From contig JAPFBL010000001.1 of the NCBI GenBank assembly GCA_026182355.1, positions 868,001-932,000 on the forward strand: a DNA stretch of 64,000 bases, written 5' to 3'. The translations under genes and the position numbers were made by a program. The notes beneath the pieces were generated by a model. The model was not told the DNA's origin and did not search any database. It saw only the letters and a program-made list of their open reading frames with translations. This document shows, one piece after another, positions 36,030 through 49,388 of the stretch; the stretch's first letter is position 1; each line of letters starts with the position of its first letter. The DNA comes from Hermatobates lingyangjiaoensis. Its lineage: Eukaryota; Arthropoda; Insecta; Hemiptera; Hermatobatidae.

Positions 36030-36290
36030 AAATTGCATGTAATGGGAAGGGTAGAGATAGTATCGGGGTTGTAGTTGTCGGTGGCATCGGAGGCCGGTTG
36101 AGAGGCATTGTAGAGTGAACCGTTTGTTTACAGTGGGAGATGGTCACGATACGGGCCAGATTAGCTCCATCAGTTGTGGTTTGTCGCTCCACCTCCTCCG
36201 CAGCAGCGATGCAGTTTTTTCTGCCGGTCTCGCCTGACGGCCGCCAACTCCACTCGAGCCCCTTCTCATTCACCAACCCCAACCCCATTT
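36030..36290. promoter_or_regulatory. candidate enhancer with RUNX and forkhead sites
   Basis: TGTGGTTT at 36175-36182 is a consensus RUNX site; TGTTTAC at 36125-36131 is a forkhead core. Surrounding GC-rich sequence includes CCACCTCCTCCGCAGCAGCG. Confidence 0.35.
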
Positions 36291-36959
36291 AACCCTCACA
36301 ACACTCCGCAACTTATCAAAAACCATCTGGCTTTACGCTTCAGTAAAAACATTGCATCACTTGTAAACCCAAATCAATCCAGTTTATCTACCCTTCATTC
36401 ATTTTTACAGCTAATTTATTGAAAATACAGTTAGAATTTTGTTTTACTGATGGCGCGATTATCTTACCAGAAGATAAAACATTATATACATTAAAATATT
36501 ATTTAAAAAACAAACCTCAGTTCACACAACTCTTCAAATAAAGGAGGAAACAACGTTTCCCTTTTTTCATTTTTATAAACAATCTTGTCGGAAACATAGG
36601 AGATTAAAGTGCACTTTTAAAGGCTAAACGTGAAATACTAGCCCATCCAATAGTGGCGCATGCAATAATCAATATGATTTACAGAACATACTTTTTTTAA
36701 TATTATATATAGTAAATTATCCTTACGATAATAAACCAAATAAATCATTTATTTCTCATCATTATGCCATTTTTTTTATTAAAAAAAAACATTCTGTTAT
36801 TTTAGGGAAAGATGCTGTTGTTCTTTCAGTGATATGATCAAATAAACTAATGAAGTACAATTTCCTATGTATATTAATTTCAACTAATAGACAACATAAT
36901 TCATTTAACTTATTTTTATTTCAATTGAAAGCTAACTGAATGAGTTAAAATAAAAAAAA

Positions 36960-37590
36960 ACTAAAGTTCTAGATTGTGCTGAGCTGTTGAAGCTAGAAGT
37001 CCAACCCCTTTGACTGGGTGTCAGTGAGAACTCGGAATGCCTTTTAAATTGAAGCAGCTGTCAGGGAGACAGAACAAGATGGATTGCAAGAGCCACGATT
37101 TTAAAACAGTGAGAGTGAATCAGTACTCCTAGTTATCTAGCAAGAATGGAGGTAGACCAGGCCTTGTAATTAATTTGAGATCAACTTTCAAACTTTTGAA
37201 ATAGCAATGAATCCATAATAATATAAATTGATTATGTTTCTGCATAGGAAAACAATTTTTTTGATTTTTTCATGATTTAATTTTTTCCTGAAAAAATAAA
37301 AATTAGGTTTTAAAATAAAATTGGCTAATATAAAATGTAGAGCATTAGAACGTATTTCTATCAGTGGACTGGAAGAGGGGTAGATTAAGAGGAGAGATGA
37401 CAAGTGGTTTAATAAGGATGGAGCCTGGGCACGACCGCTCACCTTTGCCACGCGACGTCCATCTGCCACGGCAGACTTACATAATTACTCTCCAACTCGC
37501 TTCAAGCCTCAACAATACACACCTCCTGCATGGAAATATATTTTTTTGCTTCTCTTCTTCTTGGTGGCTTACCTGATCACTTTGATGGAA
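36960..37590. promoter_or_regulatory. two adjacent GC-richer islands (36970-37150, 37365-37580)
   Basis: The first has GAAGCAGCTGTCAGGGAGAC (E-box plus TGTCA). The second has GGAAGAGGGGTAG, GAGCCTGGGCACGACCGC and CGCGACGTCC. Separated by AT-rich DNA. No protein signature. Confidence 0.25.
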
Positions 37591-40500
37591 ATAGGGGCGC
37601 ATTCAACCCTTGACAAGGCATAAGGGTAGTGAAAAAAAAATATAGGAAGAAAGACTTGGAAAGGGTGTTCCTTGATCATGCATCATTATAGACCACAGGT
37701 TTAAGGAAGTGAATATACACGCACACTTTCTTAAATGATCATCTACAAGCAACAATTACATCTTGCAACGAGTTATTGTTATTAAACAAAAAAAGTTAAT
37801 TCCTTAATTAAAGAGTACATGACAGGATGTTCATAATAATCCGTTTTTTAAACCACAAACAGGGAATAATTAGCCGGACAATGGTTTTTGCATGAAACAT
37901 GTTTTTCAACTCCTTTACTCTGCTATTAAATAAATATTCCATAATGCCTTAGTATTACTTCATTAGCTTGTTTGCAGTCATCTGTCATGTATAAATTAGA
38001 CACCAAATGAGTAGTCTTTACAAACTTGAAGGACTAATACATCCGTCTATGAAATATAAGGTGAAATTAATATCTCTCATGATTCTACGAATTAATAACT
38101 ACCTCTCCAAAGTAGTAATAGTATGAGTGCTTGGAGTAAACTTATCAAATTGTGACATATGTTATAATAGATTAAAGAGTAAGATGTTCAGATATGTTGT
38201 GGCATGAAATCATATAATTTTACTGTGGTATACCACAATCGTTGGATCTAGGGAAGTAAGTAGTAAAGTTTTTTTGTTAACGTAATGACAGAAAAAATTA
38301 AAACTTTAAATGTCCAATGGAGATGTCTTTCCTTAATACTAGAATAACTTTCAAATTTCACCAATATCGAATGATCTAAACTTATGAACATGCAATTTTC
38401 ATTGCACGAAATATTTCATTTCATGAGGTTTTAGACTGTTATTGAAAAACTCTGGTTTGGAAAATAAGAATGTACCAGACTATCTGTACAGATGCCTCTT
38501 TCGTTTATTGTTCCCATGATAAGCTTTCATCACTATCTGATAATGACATTCACTGCACTTGGTGCTACCGCGAGATATTTTGGAACTCTGATTATAAAGT
38601 ACGCTCAGATTCTGGTGACTTCTATCATGATTGTCCATTCACCTAAATATAACCGTGAAAAATAATGAAAATGTCACTACAACTACTTGAGAAGTCGTCT
38701 CCTCTCTTGCAAGTAACCACTTGCCACATGAAGTAAGCATCATAGTCGGTTTTGAAAGGCCATCAACGATGATTGCACAGTCGGCAGCCACTCTGAAAAT
38801 GATCTTCCTCAGTACCCACACTGAGTATTCACTGAGTGGTTTACGGTACTATGACCAGTAGAATACACTGCTCTTGATTCACTAAGTGGTTATAACTTCA
38901 GCTTCAGTTAATTATTCAGTTAGTTATAATTATTCAGCTTGCTCTTCTAGTATCAATTGAGAGAAGATTGATAAGTAACTCTCATCACCAACAAGTGGTG
39001 GGATTAGTATGAATAAAATCACTAATTCAAATATACAGATATAAACATTAGTCTACTAGGCAGTTTTTATTAGAAAACTGGTAGTAAATCAGCTTTTTAT
39101 TTTTATTAGGAATATAGAATCAAGCTGTTTTTATTGAAATAATTTTTTAGTTTTTTTATTAAAATAAATCATATTTAATAGGGTTTCTCTTCAATTAAGT
39201 GAATAATAAAACACCTGTTGGCTAGCCTAATTCATTCCTCCTTCCGTAAACTTTCAAAAAGTTTTTCTATATTCAAAAAAGCCAGATGTCATCAGGTCTT
39301 TACCATTTAAAAGGAGCCAAACCTATTTAGTAAAATGATGAAATGAAGGTAAGCAACAGAAAATTCTAAGGCATCAATCAAGTTTTTTTTCCTCAAATGG
39401 ATATAATCCATTGTGTCATCGTTTACTTCAATCATTAATCAATACCACAATGTGAATTTTCTTTTTGATATAAATATTTTAAAAATATGCAAGTCTAAAT
39501 GTAAAGATTTAAATTTAGTTTATGGGTAGAACAATAGAAGGTGATTTTGGAAAACCCTAAAAGAAGAAAAATTCTTTAACAGAAATTAAGATCAATTCAA
39601 ATCCAGATCGTAGTAATAGATTAGTAATAGTTTAATAAAGTGCTGTTTCAATGATAGATACATTATGTACTAAATTAGAATAAATTATTATACATATCAG
39701 ATTTATTAACACCACCTAAATATCGTACAGTCAATTCATGTCATTCGCTATTAACAGTGCTTTTCAAAATTTGAAATTATTTCATCCCATTCGGGAATCT
39801 GAGAAACAAATTATTTTATAAGACAATAGTCTTTTCTTGAGGTTAATAACAGATGCTTTGGTGTCAAAAGTCCATAATTTATCTATTTTATTCGTCTACA
39901 ACAAAATGGAAAGTTTTAATGGAAAATGGAATGGAAATTGGATTTTAAAAAATTTGAAATTGCATTCATGTTAATTAATTTTGAAACTTTCGTTTAACTT
40001 GCACAAGACAAAAATTAAAGAGAACAATATAAACTGATTACATCTCAGTTTGTATCTACACGTTTCATTATGCTGTGATAATTGTAGTTGTAATAAGAAA
40101 TTAACATCTACTCAAACACTTAATCCGTGTTTTACCTACACCTACTCCAAATGCAATCCGTGTTTTACTCTAAAGCCTTAATTACAAAGTGATTCTAGGG
40201 TGTTTTGACCACTAACGATCTTCAGTAATTGAAATATAATTCTGGTTCCTGTAGTTTCTCTATTACTATGATTAGCCACTGATATTTCATTTAGTGAAGT
40301 AACGTATGTTTAGAAATAGAAAACTTTATGGCCTGGAATATTGTTGTTGGAGTAGTCGAAAACCGATCCCACGTTCTCAACGCCAGTGAACGAGGCAAGA
40401 CTATTTCTTACCGTAACATTCACTAATATCTATGGTACTAACTATGTACATGAATTATTGTTGTTAATTTTTTATTCACATACTCATTTTAAAACATATA

Positions 40501-40674
40501 TATATAATCCATGAAATTTGAATTATTGGTTGAAAAAAAGAGAGACAGAAAAGAAATTAGTGGGAACATTTATTCCTCCCGGAAAATTATAATGATACTT
40601 TATAAAATACACTGATTTCTTGGATTCATCAAATAAATTTGTTTACTATTAAATATATTTTTAATAGGAGGAAG
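37590..40674. other. AT-rich intronic DNA
   Basis: No transposon recognised. A patch at 38500-38900 is somewhat less AT-rich, with a 60-codon minus-strand frame of no known family. Confidence 0.45.
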
Positions 40675-40965
40675 TTGTGAAAAGTTGTCGTTACGTGGAG
40701 GGAAGGCTGAAGGTAATACAGCTGAGGCGGGGATGTTCATTAGAGGGAATAGAGTTTTTTCGCATGTGTCGCGTGCCCATTAGCATGGGAGAAGACAAAG
40801 GAACTTGTACATCTGCTCCAACACAGACAAACAACTTGATCATGGAGAAGATCTAACAACCACCTCGGACCCCACACGCCTCCAGTAACCACAACCTTGA
40901 GGTCTAACTGCCCTCATTAGGCACCATCATGTCAAAGGCAACGCACGTCCAGACTACATTAAATA
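40675..40965. promoter_or_regulatory. GC-richer island, candidate regulatory element
   Basis: GTCGTTACGTGGAGGGAAGG, AGCTGAGGCGGGG, CATGTGTCGCGTGCCC and a C-rich half (ACCTCGGACCCCACACGCC). Ends about 90 bases from the poly(A) end of the Jockey relic. Confidence 0.25.
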
Positions 40966-41049
40966 TCTTTTGACTTCCACTACTTACTTCGGGTTTTTAT
41001 TTTTTCCCTACGTCAATCAACTAGTTTCATTCAATTTATATTTTTGTAT

Positions 41050-41520
41050 CTTTTTTTTTTAAACATCTTTATTTACAAATATACAACTACGCATATTCTG
41101 CGTAACAAGCATATGTAGTAATTGATTACACAATAACATTGATGCACATGAGCAAAGAATGGAACCCACAGGTTCAACTTCTCACTTTGTTTTTTTTTTT
41201 TAAGTATATTATTGTAACAGTAGATCCCTGGGCCATTTTCTCTTGAGTCGTCTTGGGGGATTCTGGGAAGGTGAGGAGGAAGCAAGGATTCGTACAAATG
41301 GATTTGGGTGAGAGAAAGGTTGTTGTGAAATGACTTATAACGATCAGAGGCAAGGTTTTGGATGAATGGAATTTTTAGGTCTTTATGAAGGGTGTAGTTT
41401 TTGACGTAATAAGGAGTATTTGTGATAGTGCGGAGGATTGCAACGATTTTATTCTATGAATATTGGAAGGTTTCGCACAACCCCATAGTTCTAGTCTGAA
41501 AGTCCAGTAAGTCCGTAAGT
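41050..41520 (-). pseudogene. Jockey-like non-LTR retrotransposon, ORF2 C-terminus, 3' UTR and poly(A)
   Basis: Minus-strand ELWGCAKPSNIHRI then, after a frameshift and stop, KIVAILRTITNTPYYVKNYT and LHKDLKIPFIQNLASDRYKS, ending in LYESLLPPHLPRIP. This matches the conserved tail of Jockey-type polymerases (LWGCAK.SN...IQ...N....I.NAP.YV.N..LH.DL.IP.V). The last 90 or so codons are open. A minus-strand AATAAAG (41066-41072) and an A-run (T on plus, 41050-41061) mark the 3' end. 5'-truncated. Confidence 0.85.
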
Positions 41521-41859
41521 TGGTCACAGTAATGTTTTGTATAGTAGTACTTTGTTATGTAGCGTCAATTTCGAGTGTTTACCTAGAAGTCTGTACAGTA
41601 GTAAGAATTGTATATTTTTGTATCTGAAAATTTTTTCACATTTAATATAATTTCGTTTTACGAATAATAATTTCATTGAGTGTTAAACCGTTAGAGTAAT
41701 ATCAGCATTGATAATTAACTCTGGATAAAAAACGGGACACTATGTATTGTTAAACATCTATTAAGTCAAGTGCAGTTAACAGAAAGGAATGTATGAAAAG
41801 TTTGAAAACATTTAACGTGGGAAATAAATCTCTATTTATAGGACAGTAACTGATTAAGC

Positions 41860-42030
41860 TAAATGACTGGGTCAGCGAGAGAATATTAGCAATAAAGGTG
41901 GGGTCTGGTGATGCATGGAGTGATTAGCCGGGCTAAGGCCGTGGAGAGCCCTTGCACTCCTCGTTACTCAGGCTGCCGCCTCCTACATCAGCCACACTCC
42001 CCACCTCTCACATACACCCTCGCAATATCA
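41860..42030. promoter_or_regulatory. GC-richer island with homeodomain-type motifs
   Basis: AGCAATAAAGGTGGGG (Abd-B-like CAATAAA), GTGATGCATGG and AGTGATTAGCCGGGC, followed by C-rich sequence (CTGCCGCCTCC). Confidence 0.25.
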
Positions 42031-43599
42031 CACTCTAAAACTAGCCTTCTTTTACCAACTGTCCTTTATTTAGCTCCATAAAGCACAACAATGTACCTTT
42101 TAATTGTCTTGCTATAAACTTTATTTTACCAAAACTGTTCAAACAGCTACATACAGGTAAATCAATGTCAGGGTTTTAATAAAAATCCAGAAAAAAAATA
42201 TAAATGTGCTAGTTTTGTAACCTGTGGTATATAAGGAACTCATAGATACCTGCGAATTTCCCTTCCCTGAAGATCAAAATATTGTACCATTATTTTGTCT
42301 GAAAACATTTATTTTTAAGCATGTTTCTCTATCTATCTATGAAACTTACATTTATGAAGAAATTCATCTGAAAATTTTAAGTATAATTGTAGATTGGTTC
42401 AAATTTTGGGATTCGCAGTTCGAAGACACTTAACATCAGAAATTGGGAGAAGGAATGTTTATCTTTGGTACAAAAGAACATTATTCTACGAATATTTTTT
42501 ATAAGTTAACACTCTTCATTATAAACGACTTTTAATATTTTAAGTGTAATTTAATATAACATATAAAGCTTAATGTTCCACCCTGTTATTACAAACTTCA
42601 TAGAGATTTCTTAAGCTATTTTTTCCCTCTTAAATCATTATTATTTCCACATTCACTTTTCAGGTCAAATATCACACCAGTTTGAATAAAAATCTTGGTA
42701 TCAAAAGAAAAGAAATGTGATGTAGTTTATAACTATGTTATAAAGACACATGTAGGTGTAGCCATAACAGTGTTATGGTAACTCAACATATACTAGATTA
42801 ACCAAAATTAAATTCTTGTTTTGTTTATTTCCAACATCCACAGGAGGAAAGATCTATTTTTATCTGGTAGCTAATTCTATTATGGTCGAGTTACATTACC
42901 ATTTTTAACCTGCACTTTACTTCACACAATTTTATCAGAATAGGTCCCTGACATTGTACAGGCTCAAGTCTGGCAGCGCTACGTCCAAGAGGCAATACTA
43001 ATCACTCACATGAAACATGTAGGCTCAGGTACAAAACTAAAACCGCTGAACTTCAGTACTAAAAACCTAAGCCACTTTTTAGACTATGCTTGACTCCATC
43101 AAATTGATTTCTGGTTTTATGATCAGAATATTTACCCAACTTTACCATTCCTCAAAAAAAAAGCCTTTTGCTCCATTTCCAAAAACTCTACAACATAACG
43201 ACTACCCTATATCGACTATATTACCTTTACACCGTGTAGGAATATTGAACCTGATTCTATCTTAATGTCATCTAAGGATCACGAAACAAGCATGTCAACA
43301 ATTCTCGTTGTTGACTGATTTGCAAACAAGAGTCAAAAATAGTTTCTTTTTTCATTATTACTGTAGCTGCTTTACTTAGACTGAAGATATATGAAATTAG
43401 CCGTGATTAAATTATCGTAGTTGATATCTTGTTATTATATTAGTTGAAGGAAGGATTTTTCCTTTCTTCTCTGATTTTGCATGATGAATTTAATAGAACT
43501 CTCAGTTGTGTAGGCGTTACAAGTCATACAGTACTAAGTTGAAATGGGTCATTTCTATTAGTTTTCCGAAGTGACACTTATTAGTAGAGCAATATTGGA

Positions 43600-43880
43600 A
43601 TTGTGAAGGGCAAGGGTGATGACAGATGGGAAGAAATATTAAGGGTGAGAGGGAGGATGTATGCAGAGCAAGGCCAAAGGGGTGGTGGGCCGGCCAACAA
43701 AACTGTGACGCAACCCTCCGGGACCAGCTGGCCAGGTACGCTAGGATCACAGGCTCCGCCCCCAGCATCACTGTCTCTGCTCTGATTGAAAAATGTAAAT
43801 GTCACCGTACAGGAGGTGAACGCCTCGGGCGAATGGGTTTCAATCAATAGAGTCCGGTCTACTCATCCCTGCTGTCTTTC
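43600..43880. promoter_or_regulatory. GC-richer island, candidate regulatory element
   Basis: GGTGATGACAGATGG combines a TGACAG (MEIS/TALE) core with a CAGATG E-box. Also GGGACCAGCTGGCCAGG (E-box palindrome) and CTCCGCCCCCAGC. Overlapping ORFs in several frames here are composition artefacts. Confidence 0.3.
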
Positions 43881-45029
43881 CAAGTAATATTATTCCTTCA
43901 CTCCTCTATAGCAGAGAAATAAAAAACAACAAACAATACGCAACAAACCAAACTTTCCATTAACCTGCTAAATTGAAACGACCCATTTTGCGCTCGGACA
44001 AATATTGTTCCTTCATATTTCTGCTATACAGGTTCCATTTTCCAAACTTCGCTATTTCTTGTTCACTTCATATTTGAAAGAAACCTTGAGTTTCAATACT
44101 CTATTTGTTTTAATCTTATTTTACATGAGAAAGACGAAATACTTATCAGCCGAGATGTTTTCCTTACATTACTTGACAAAATAACAAAAATAAACATATC
44201 GTTTAAGATATTACTTACTAATCATACCAATGGGACTTAAATGTAAAAATAAAATTGTGTGAAAAGAGTTTTGAAATAACATTTGTTTGTATATTTTGAA
44301 AATGTCATGTATGGACATGTATTAACTAATGTTAATACTGATTAACATATTAAATTACAGAAATTCTAATAGGTTTCAAACAAGACCACTGTTCACACTA
44401 CATAAAGCATTGTAAGTAGGTATATTTGACAATACTTCCTAAGAAAACAAAAACAGTATTATATTAAAATGGTTATTATTTATTTAGTGCTACAGTGGAA
44501 ACACCAAAAACTATCAAAATTGTAAAAGTTCTTTTTAATGTGTGTGATTGTTATAAATCCTAAAACTACAAACTTTGTAGTTCTTTGGAGCTCTAAAAGT
44601 CATTATTACGTATCTTTCTTAAGAGAAAAATTAGTAAATGGAAGTAATATGTAATTGAGATAAGAGAAAAAATATCTAATTATTTTTTGAGAGTGGAAAC
44701 TTATGAAACACTACTGACTTTATGAATCTTACTTACATAGTTGTTAATCTAGTTTTTTCTATTGGTTGTCCGAATAAACCAAAGCGTTGTATAATGACTC
44801 AACAGTCAATAATGTTAGCTGGTGAAGGATTTTTTCTTGTTTAATTATTTACGCTTGTTTCATTAATAGAATGTTTTAGAACTAACGTTTAAAGTTATAT
44901 AACGAAAGCTAAAAACTGAGGTAGATGTTTTTACTACGTGGCATTTGTAAAGCACCAACGATTGATCAAACATAATGAAAGAAGTTTTCTGATTCAGTGG
45001 ACTAATGAAATGGCAAATTATTCATGGAC

Positions 45030-45260
45030 AGTAGTGGCATTGTAGTAGCTAAGGGTCATCCGGAAGGTGGGAGCTGTTTCAGGAGCAATAGTCAGGGACA
45101 AGTGAGAACCGGTTCTCTTGGACAGCCATGGACTCTGCCGACAGATTATTAAGCAAATTAAAGGGTAGTGATCCGCGGGACCAGGTGGAGGGCGCGTGCC
45201 ACTATGTAAATGCCCTCCAAGAGCCGGAGGCATTGTGTCTACCCTTTGTCCTAGGATTAC
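45030..45260. promoter_or_regulatory. candidate enhancer with a perfect Grainyhead-type site
   Basis: AACCGGTT at 45107-45114, within GAGAACCGGTTCTC, a 14-bp palindrome. Also GCAAATTAAAGGG and ACCAGGTGGAGGGCGCG. Confidence 0.35.
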
Positions 45261-46783
45261 CTACCCCCTGTGTCCAGTAATTGTTACCGAATCAGATCGA
45301 TACTCCTGATCCAAACATTTAAAAAACCAGCATCTGTCGAGTTTACACTAACCCTCATGGATGGGTCTCATTTAGGATATGACCAGTGGGCCTTTGACTC
45401 GCATCCAGTAGCGTCAGTTGCAACCATCCAGTTAGAACGGACAGTGCAAACTCATAGGTCATACAATTTAAAGGATAAACATTCTATAACAATTAAGAAA
45501 GCAATAAACATAATACTATTTATATTTGTTTATTTTTATGTTTACAGACTATAATAGTATGAAAAATAAACAATTAATATTCCTATCAATAATGCTATAA
45601 GGCACCATGCAAAAATGTCCATACAAGCAGACAAGTATAGATCATGATTAAGAAAAAAAAATGCTTTTTTAATCGATTAATAATTTTCGATTTATAAACT
45701 CAGAATAACTTGAAAGTTGTTGGACTTATGTAGTCAGAAAAATAAACCTTTAAATTTGATATGCCTATCACCTTCTTGAACGTTGAACGTAAGCTTCCAT
45801 TCTGCAATAGAATACACGAATACGAACAAGACATTTCAATGAGTATTGCCAAGGCCATGTTTATAATAAAGGTCATCAGGCTAGACCTTTCTGCTGTAAA
45901 GTAGCATGAGAGTAACGTAATATGCAAACCAGTTTGATGACAACAGCAGTTTAGTTTCATGAAAGATGCTAAAAAACGTTTATTTCAATCACAATTTGAC
46001 ACTATCTTTGAAAAAAAATTAAGAAAATACTACAGATTTAAATTTCATCAAATATAGTAAATAAATAAAATTATTAATAATTAATACTAATAATAATTAT
46101 TATTAATATGCATAAAAAAATTAACCATGAAAAAGAAACTAATTTTAGCTAAAGAATACCATAAAAGAAATGATAGTGACCATTTTCATACGATTTGAAT
46201 TGTCTAAAGTAACTTTTTAATCGGAAAGATATAATCAAATACATTTTGAGAAATTTTCATTTTATTCCACAATTAAATTCCATTCAAAAAACTAATTCAT
46301 TTGGTTAGAAGCGTTAAGTTTTCCTTTTTCATATTATTCTTAGAAATGCATCTTGTTAAATGAGAAGTAATATTGAAAAGAAATCACATCAGTATTTACA
46401 AAAAAAAAAAATTGTTTGAATTCAACTTTGATAGATAAACATATCATCAAATTTTTAAGAAATCAATTTAATTAATGTTAAAATCATTTTATTAAATTCA
46501 AGAATAGCATTAGATTTTTAATAATATTAGGGGAATTAAAAATCTAAGATTGGAAAATTTTGAAATTTTAGAAGTCTTGCTGGGATAGATTGATATAATA
46601 ACAGTGTAATACAACAATAAAAATTGAGAAACGATATATTGAAATTTATTATCATTTTTGCACGAAAATCTAACTCCGTCCCCGAGGATAAATTTATACA
46701 AAACTATATTATAATTGTTGAGGAATACATGATGCATATAATGATATATGTCATTGTATTATGAAGGAAAAGAGTAGCTAATT

Positions 46784-47092
46784 TCATAAGAGACCATTAC
46801 TTTCAGCTTTGGAAAGGGAAAATGATATGATTTTGGACAGGAGGGACTCTAAGTAAAGAATAAGAACCTGCAATAAGTCACTTTTTGTGTTAAGAATTTT
46901 TGGCATCAACTGCATACAAAAAGAAAAAACCTTGGACGTAGTCGGGTACTGTTTGTCGGAAACAACAATACCCTTCATTCCTGCACTGGTATAATGGTAC
47001 TGAATATATGATGCACTGACTCGGGACTGTTCTGTATGAAATGCTATTATCCTAGATGGAACACTATACTTCTTGCGTCTCTGTGTACTCAA
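46784..47092 (-). pseudogene. possible YKT6-like (R-SNARE longin) retropseudogene fragment
   Basis: A 102-codon frame contains SRIIAFHTEQSRVSASYIQY, GMKGIVVSDKQYP and, further on, ILYLESLLSK and SKAE. The order resembles YKT6 (SRII.ER...R.SVKE..Y.CHVYVR.D.L.GVV.SD.EYP, then IL...ESLL...LV.KSE), with about 45 residues missing in between. If right, this is a dead processed copy. The match is by eye and weak outside the GVVxDxxYP segment. Confidence 0.3.
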
Positions 47093-47279
47093 TATTAAAA
47101 TTTAAATTCTTCCTTTGATTAGTGCAACTTTTGAACTAACTGTAAGTTTTAGATTTTCACACAGAATATTGGTACATATCAAACTCTTAAAAAAAATTGT
47201 ATATGAAAAGATTTCGTAAAACATGAAAGAAAGAAGTAAGAACATAGAGGGTTTAAAAGACAGAGTTAAACAATAGAGA

Positions 47280-47540
47280 GGGTTGTGTGAAAAGAAGAGA
47301 GAGACTATGGAATGGAGGCGGTGTGGGAATGAATGGACGTTGTAGAGGATTGTGGAGGAAGCTGAAAGGAGAACGAAATTCTGAGTCATTGTGGACCGTT
47401 ACAGCACTAGGCAGAGCGCTTTGTCCTCCAACCAAGCGACACCACACCTCGCTTCGTTAGAGAACGCTAATCTCAAGAAGTCCAATCAAATCGAAACAAA
47501 CTAAATGCCGTCAGAAATCACAGCGACAGAACCAATGCCA
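47280..47540. promoter_or_regulatory. GC-richer island, candidate regulatory element
   Basis: GGAGGCGGTGTGGGAATGAA (TEAD-like GGAATG), GTCATTGTGGACC (SOX-like ATTGTG) and CCAACCAAGCGACACC. No repeat signature. Confidence 0.25.
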
Positions 47541-47660
47541 CCGCCAGGGGTTTGCTACAATAGTGTTAGAGAAATCAGTAAAATAGTAACTTGAAAAAGA
47601 AATACGCGCTAAAGAAAACGTTTCCATATCACGAAAGTCACGGTTTAACCGTCTAACCAA

Positions 47661-47662
<2 letters not shown>

Positions 47663-47706
<44 letters not shown>
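47663..47706 (+). repeat. (TA)n microsatellite
   Basis: About 22 TA units following a GC-richer island. Confidence 0.95.
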
Positions 47707-47709
<3 letters not shown>

Positions 47710-48171
47710 CAAACAAAGCAAGTTTTTACAGAAAATTCATTACATATATTAAACTTTTGTTAACACTTGTATATTTGTGGTTTCAGGATGTACAAATATA
47801 TAATTATTAATCACTCACATGTACGTTTCATAATTTATATTGAATCACTTAAATTTGTATTTCTATATATATAAACTAACATTTTCAAAAGAGTGCATAG
47901 AAATGAAATCACTGAAATTCACAACTATAGTAGTACCTCTTCTTCTTCCCTTCTACTCTCTTTCTTATGACAAACATCGGTTCGACATATTGATCTAGTA
48001 AGTGTTCTCGATCTTTATGTGTTGTTTTTTCATTATATATATATAAATATATATGGAGTATAAGTTTGTTATTCATACACGACTAAACTGTTTACCTTTC
48101 CCCTTCTTCTCTTATCCTGCATTACTTTAGCAGCTTTCTTATCAATGATTTCCATTTATCAACGGAACAAT

Positions 48172-48962
48172 ATAATAACTCACGAAAGATTTACCATTAA
48201 ATTCAATTTTTTCTATACAAACTGAAAAAACTAATGAAGTTCAACATTTTGGCCCTCTTAGACCATCCTCAGAGTTTAACAAAACTTAAAAATTACATAC
48301 TTACATCACCTAATTACTGAATAACAATTACAAACTTCACCAATAATTATAAACAATTACCATCATTAAGTGGAAGGTTGCATGAGGTTTCACTCGTCAG
48401 GTTTGACGTCAACTCTCTCCTATCTTCCTAGTGCCACCAGGCTCTACAAGTCTTCTTGCTGGCTATTGTGTAATTGCACCTTAGGTAGTTTAAACAGCTT
48501 TGAGAAGATTGCTATCTGGTTATTCATATTTGTCAGTGATATGGCTGAATAAGCTGGGAGCACTAAATAATACCAAAACAGGTTATTCATATTTGGCACT
48601 TTATCTATAATATTCAAAGCTCCATTATGATTAGTCTGTTATTGTCCATTCCTTGATTCAAGAAACTCTGTGCTGCTTGTTAATATTTCTTAAGTCAGTT
48701 TAAGTTTGTTTGAATCAGACTGCGGTTTTTAGGATCTCCTGATGTCAAATAGATATTGAAGTATCTAGATAAGTTGTAGTTGTTGCACCAATACATCAGT
48801 ATATTTAGTGAGTAGGTTTAATTATGCTAATTTTATGTTTAGTTATACCCTGAGGTAGTAAGTAACAAGTAAGAAGACCGAAACGTTCAATTTTACTTGT
48901 TTTTTTTTTCAGTGTTTGTAAAATAAATGAGATTTAACGGTAAATCGTTCGTGAGTTATTAC
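48172..48962. mobile_element. about 790-bp element with inverted terminal repeats and ribozyme-like subterminal motifs
   Basis: The left end AATAACTCACGAAAGATTTA (from 48175) is inverted at the right as TAAATCGTTCGTGAGTTATT (to 48962). The similarity extends about 58 bp inward through CAAACTGAAAAAA. Inside each end is a motif of the type CTGAGG ... GACCGAAACGTT (right, 48851-48890) or its inverse (left, near 48248-48285). No recognisable protein is encoded between. The plan resembles PLE terminal repeats in inverted orientation, but a MITE is possible. Confidence 0.65.
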
Positions 48963-49089
48963 ACTCTGTACATGATAAATGACAAGCAGCTGGAAATGAC
49001 ATCCAGAAAAAGATTAAGAAGAGAAATAGTTAAAAAATTTAATTACATATATATATTCAATACTTTAAATTTACCATAAAAATTAATAT

Positions 49090-49388
49090 ATAACCACCTC
49101 TGGGTTACTAGCCGTTGCGTCTATAACGTGCTTGGTCTCCCTTTCTCTTTTCTCCTGAAGACGGATTGCCCAAAAATTTGAGTTTGTAAGTGTGTTTCTT
49201 TACTTTGTGTGCCACCTATCTTCAATTTTGAACTGTTATATATATATATAGTTAGCTTCAGCTGCTCAAAGGGACCACTTCTGCCCGATGACGACGACTG
49301 TCGGAATATCGTTGTGAGTCTATTGTGTTGTGTCTTTATTTGTTTTTCTCTTTCCTGTGTGAACTAGTAGTCCTGTTGGACCATTTCA

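Larger units (their letters stand above)
42031..46783. other. AT-rich intronic DNA around the islands at 43600 and 45030
   Basis: Apart from those two islands, no coding region, repeat family or RNA was recognised. Confidence 0.45.

Noticed and set aside
43517..43850. Several overlapping frames on both strands
   Set aside because: Typical of a GC-rich island with few stop codons; none shows a protein motif.
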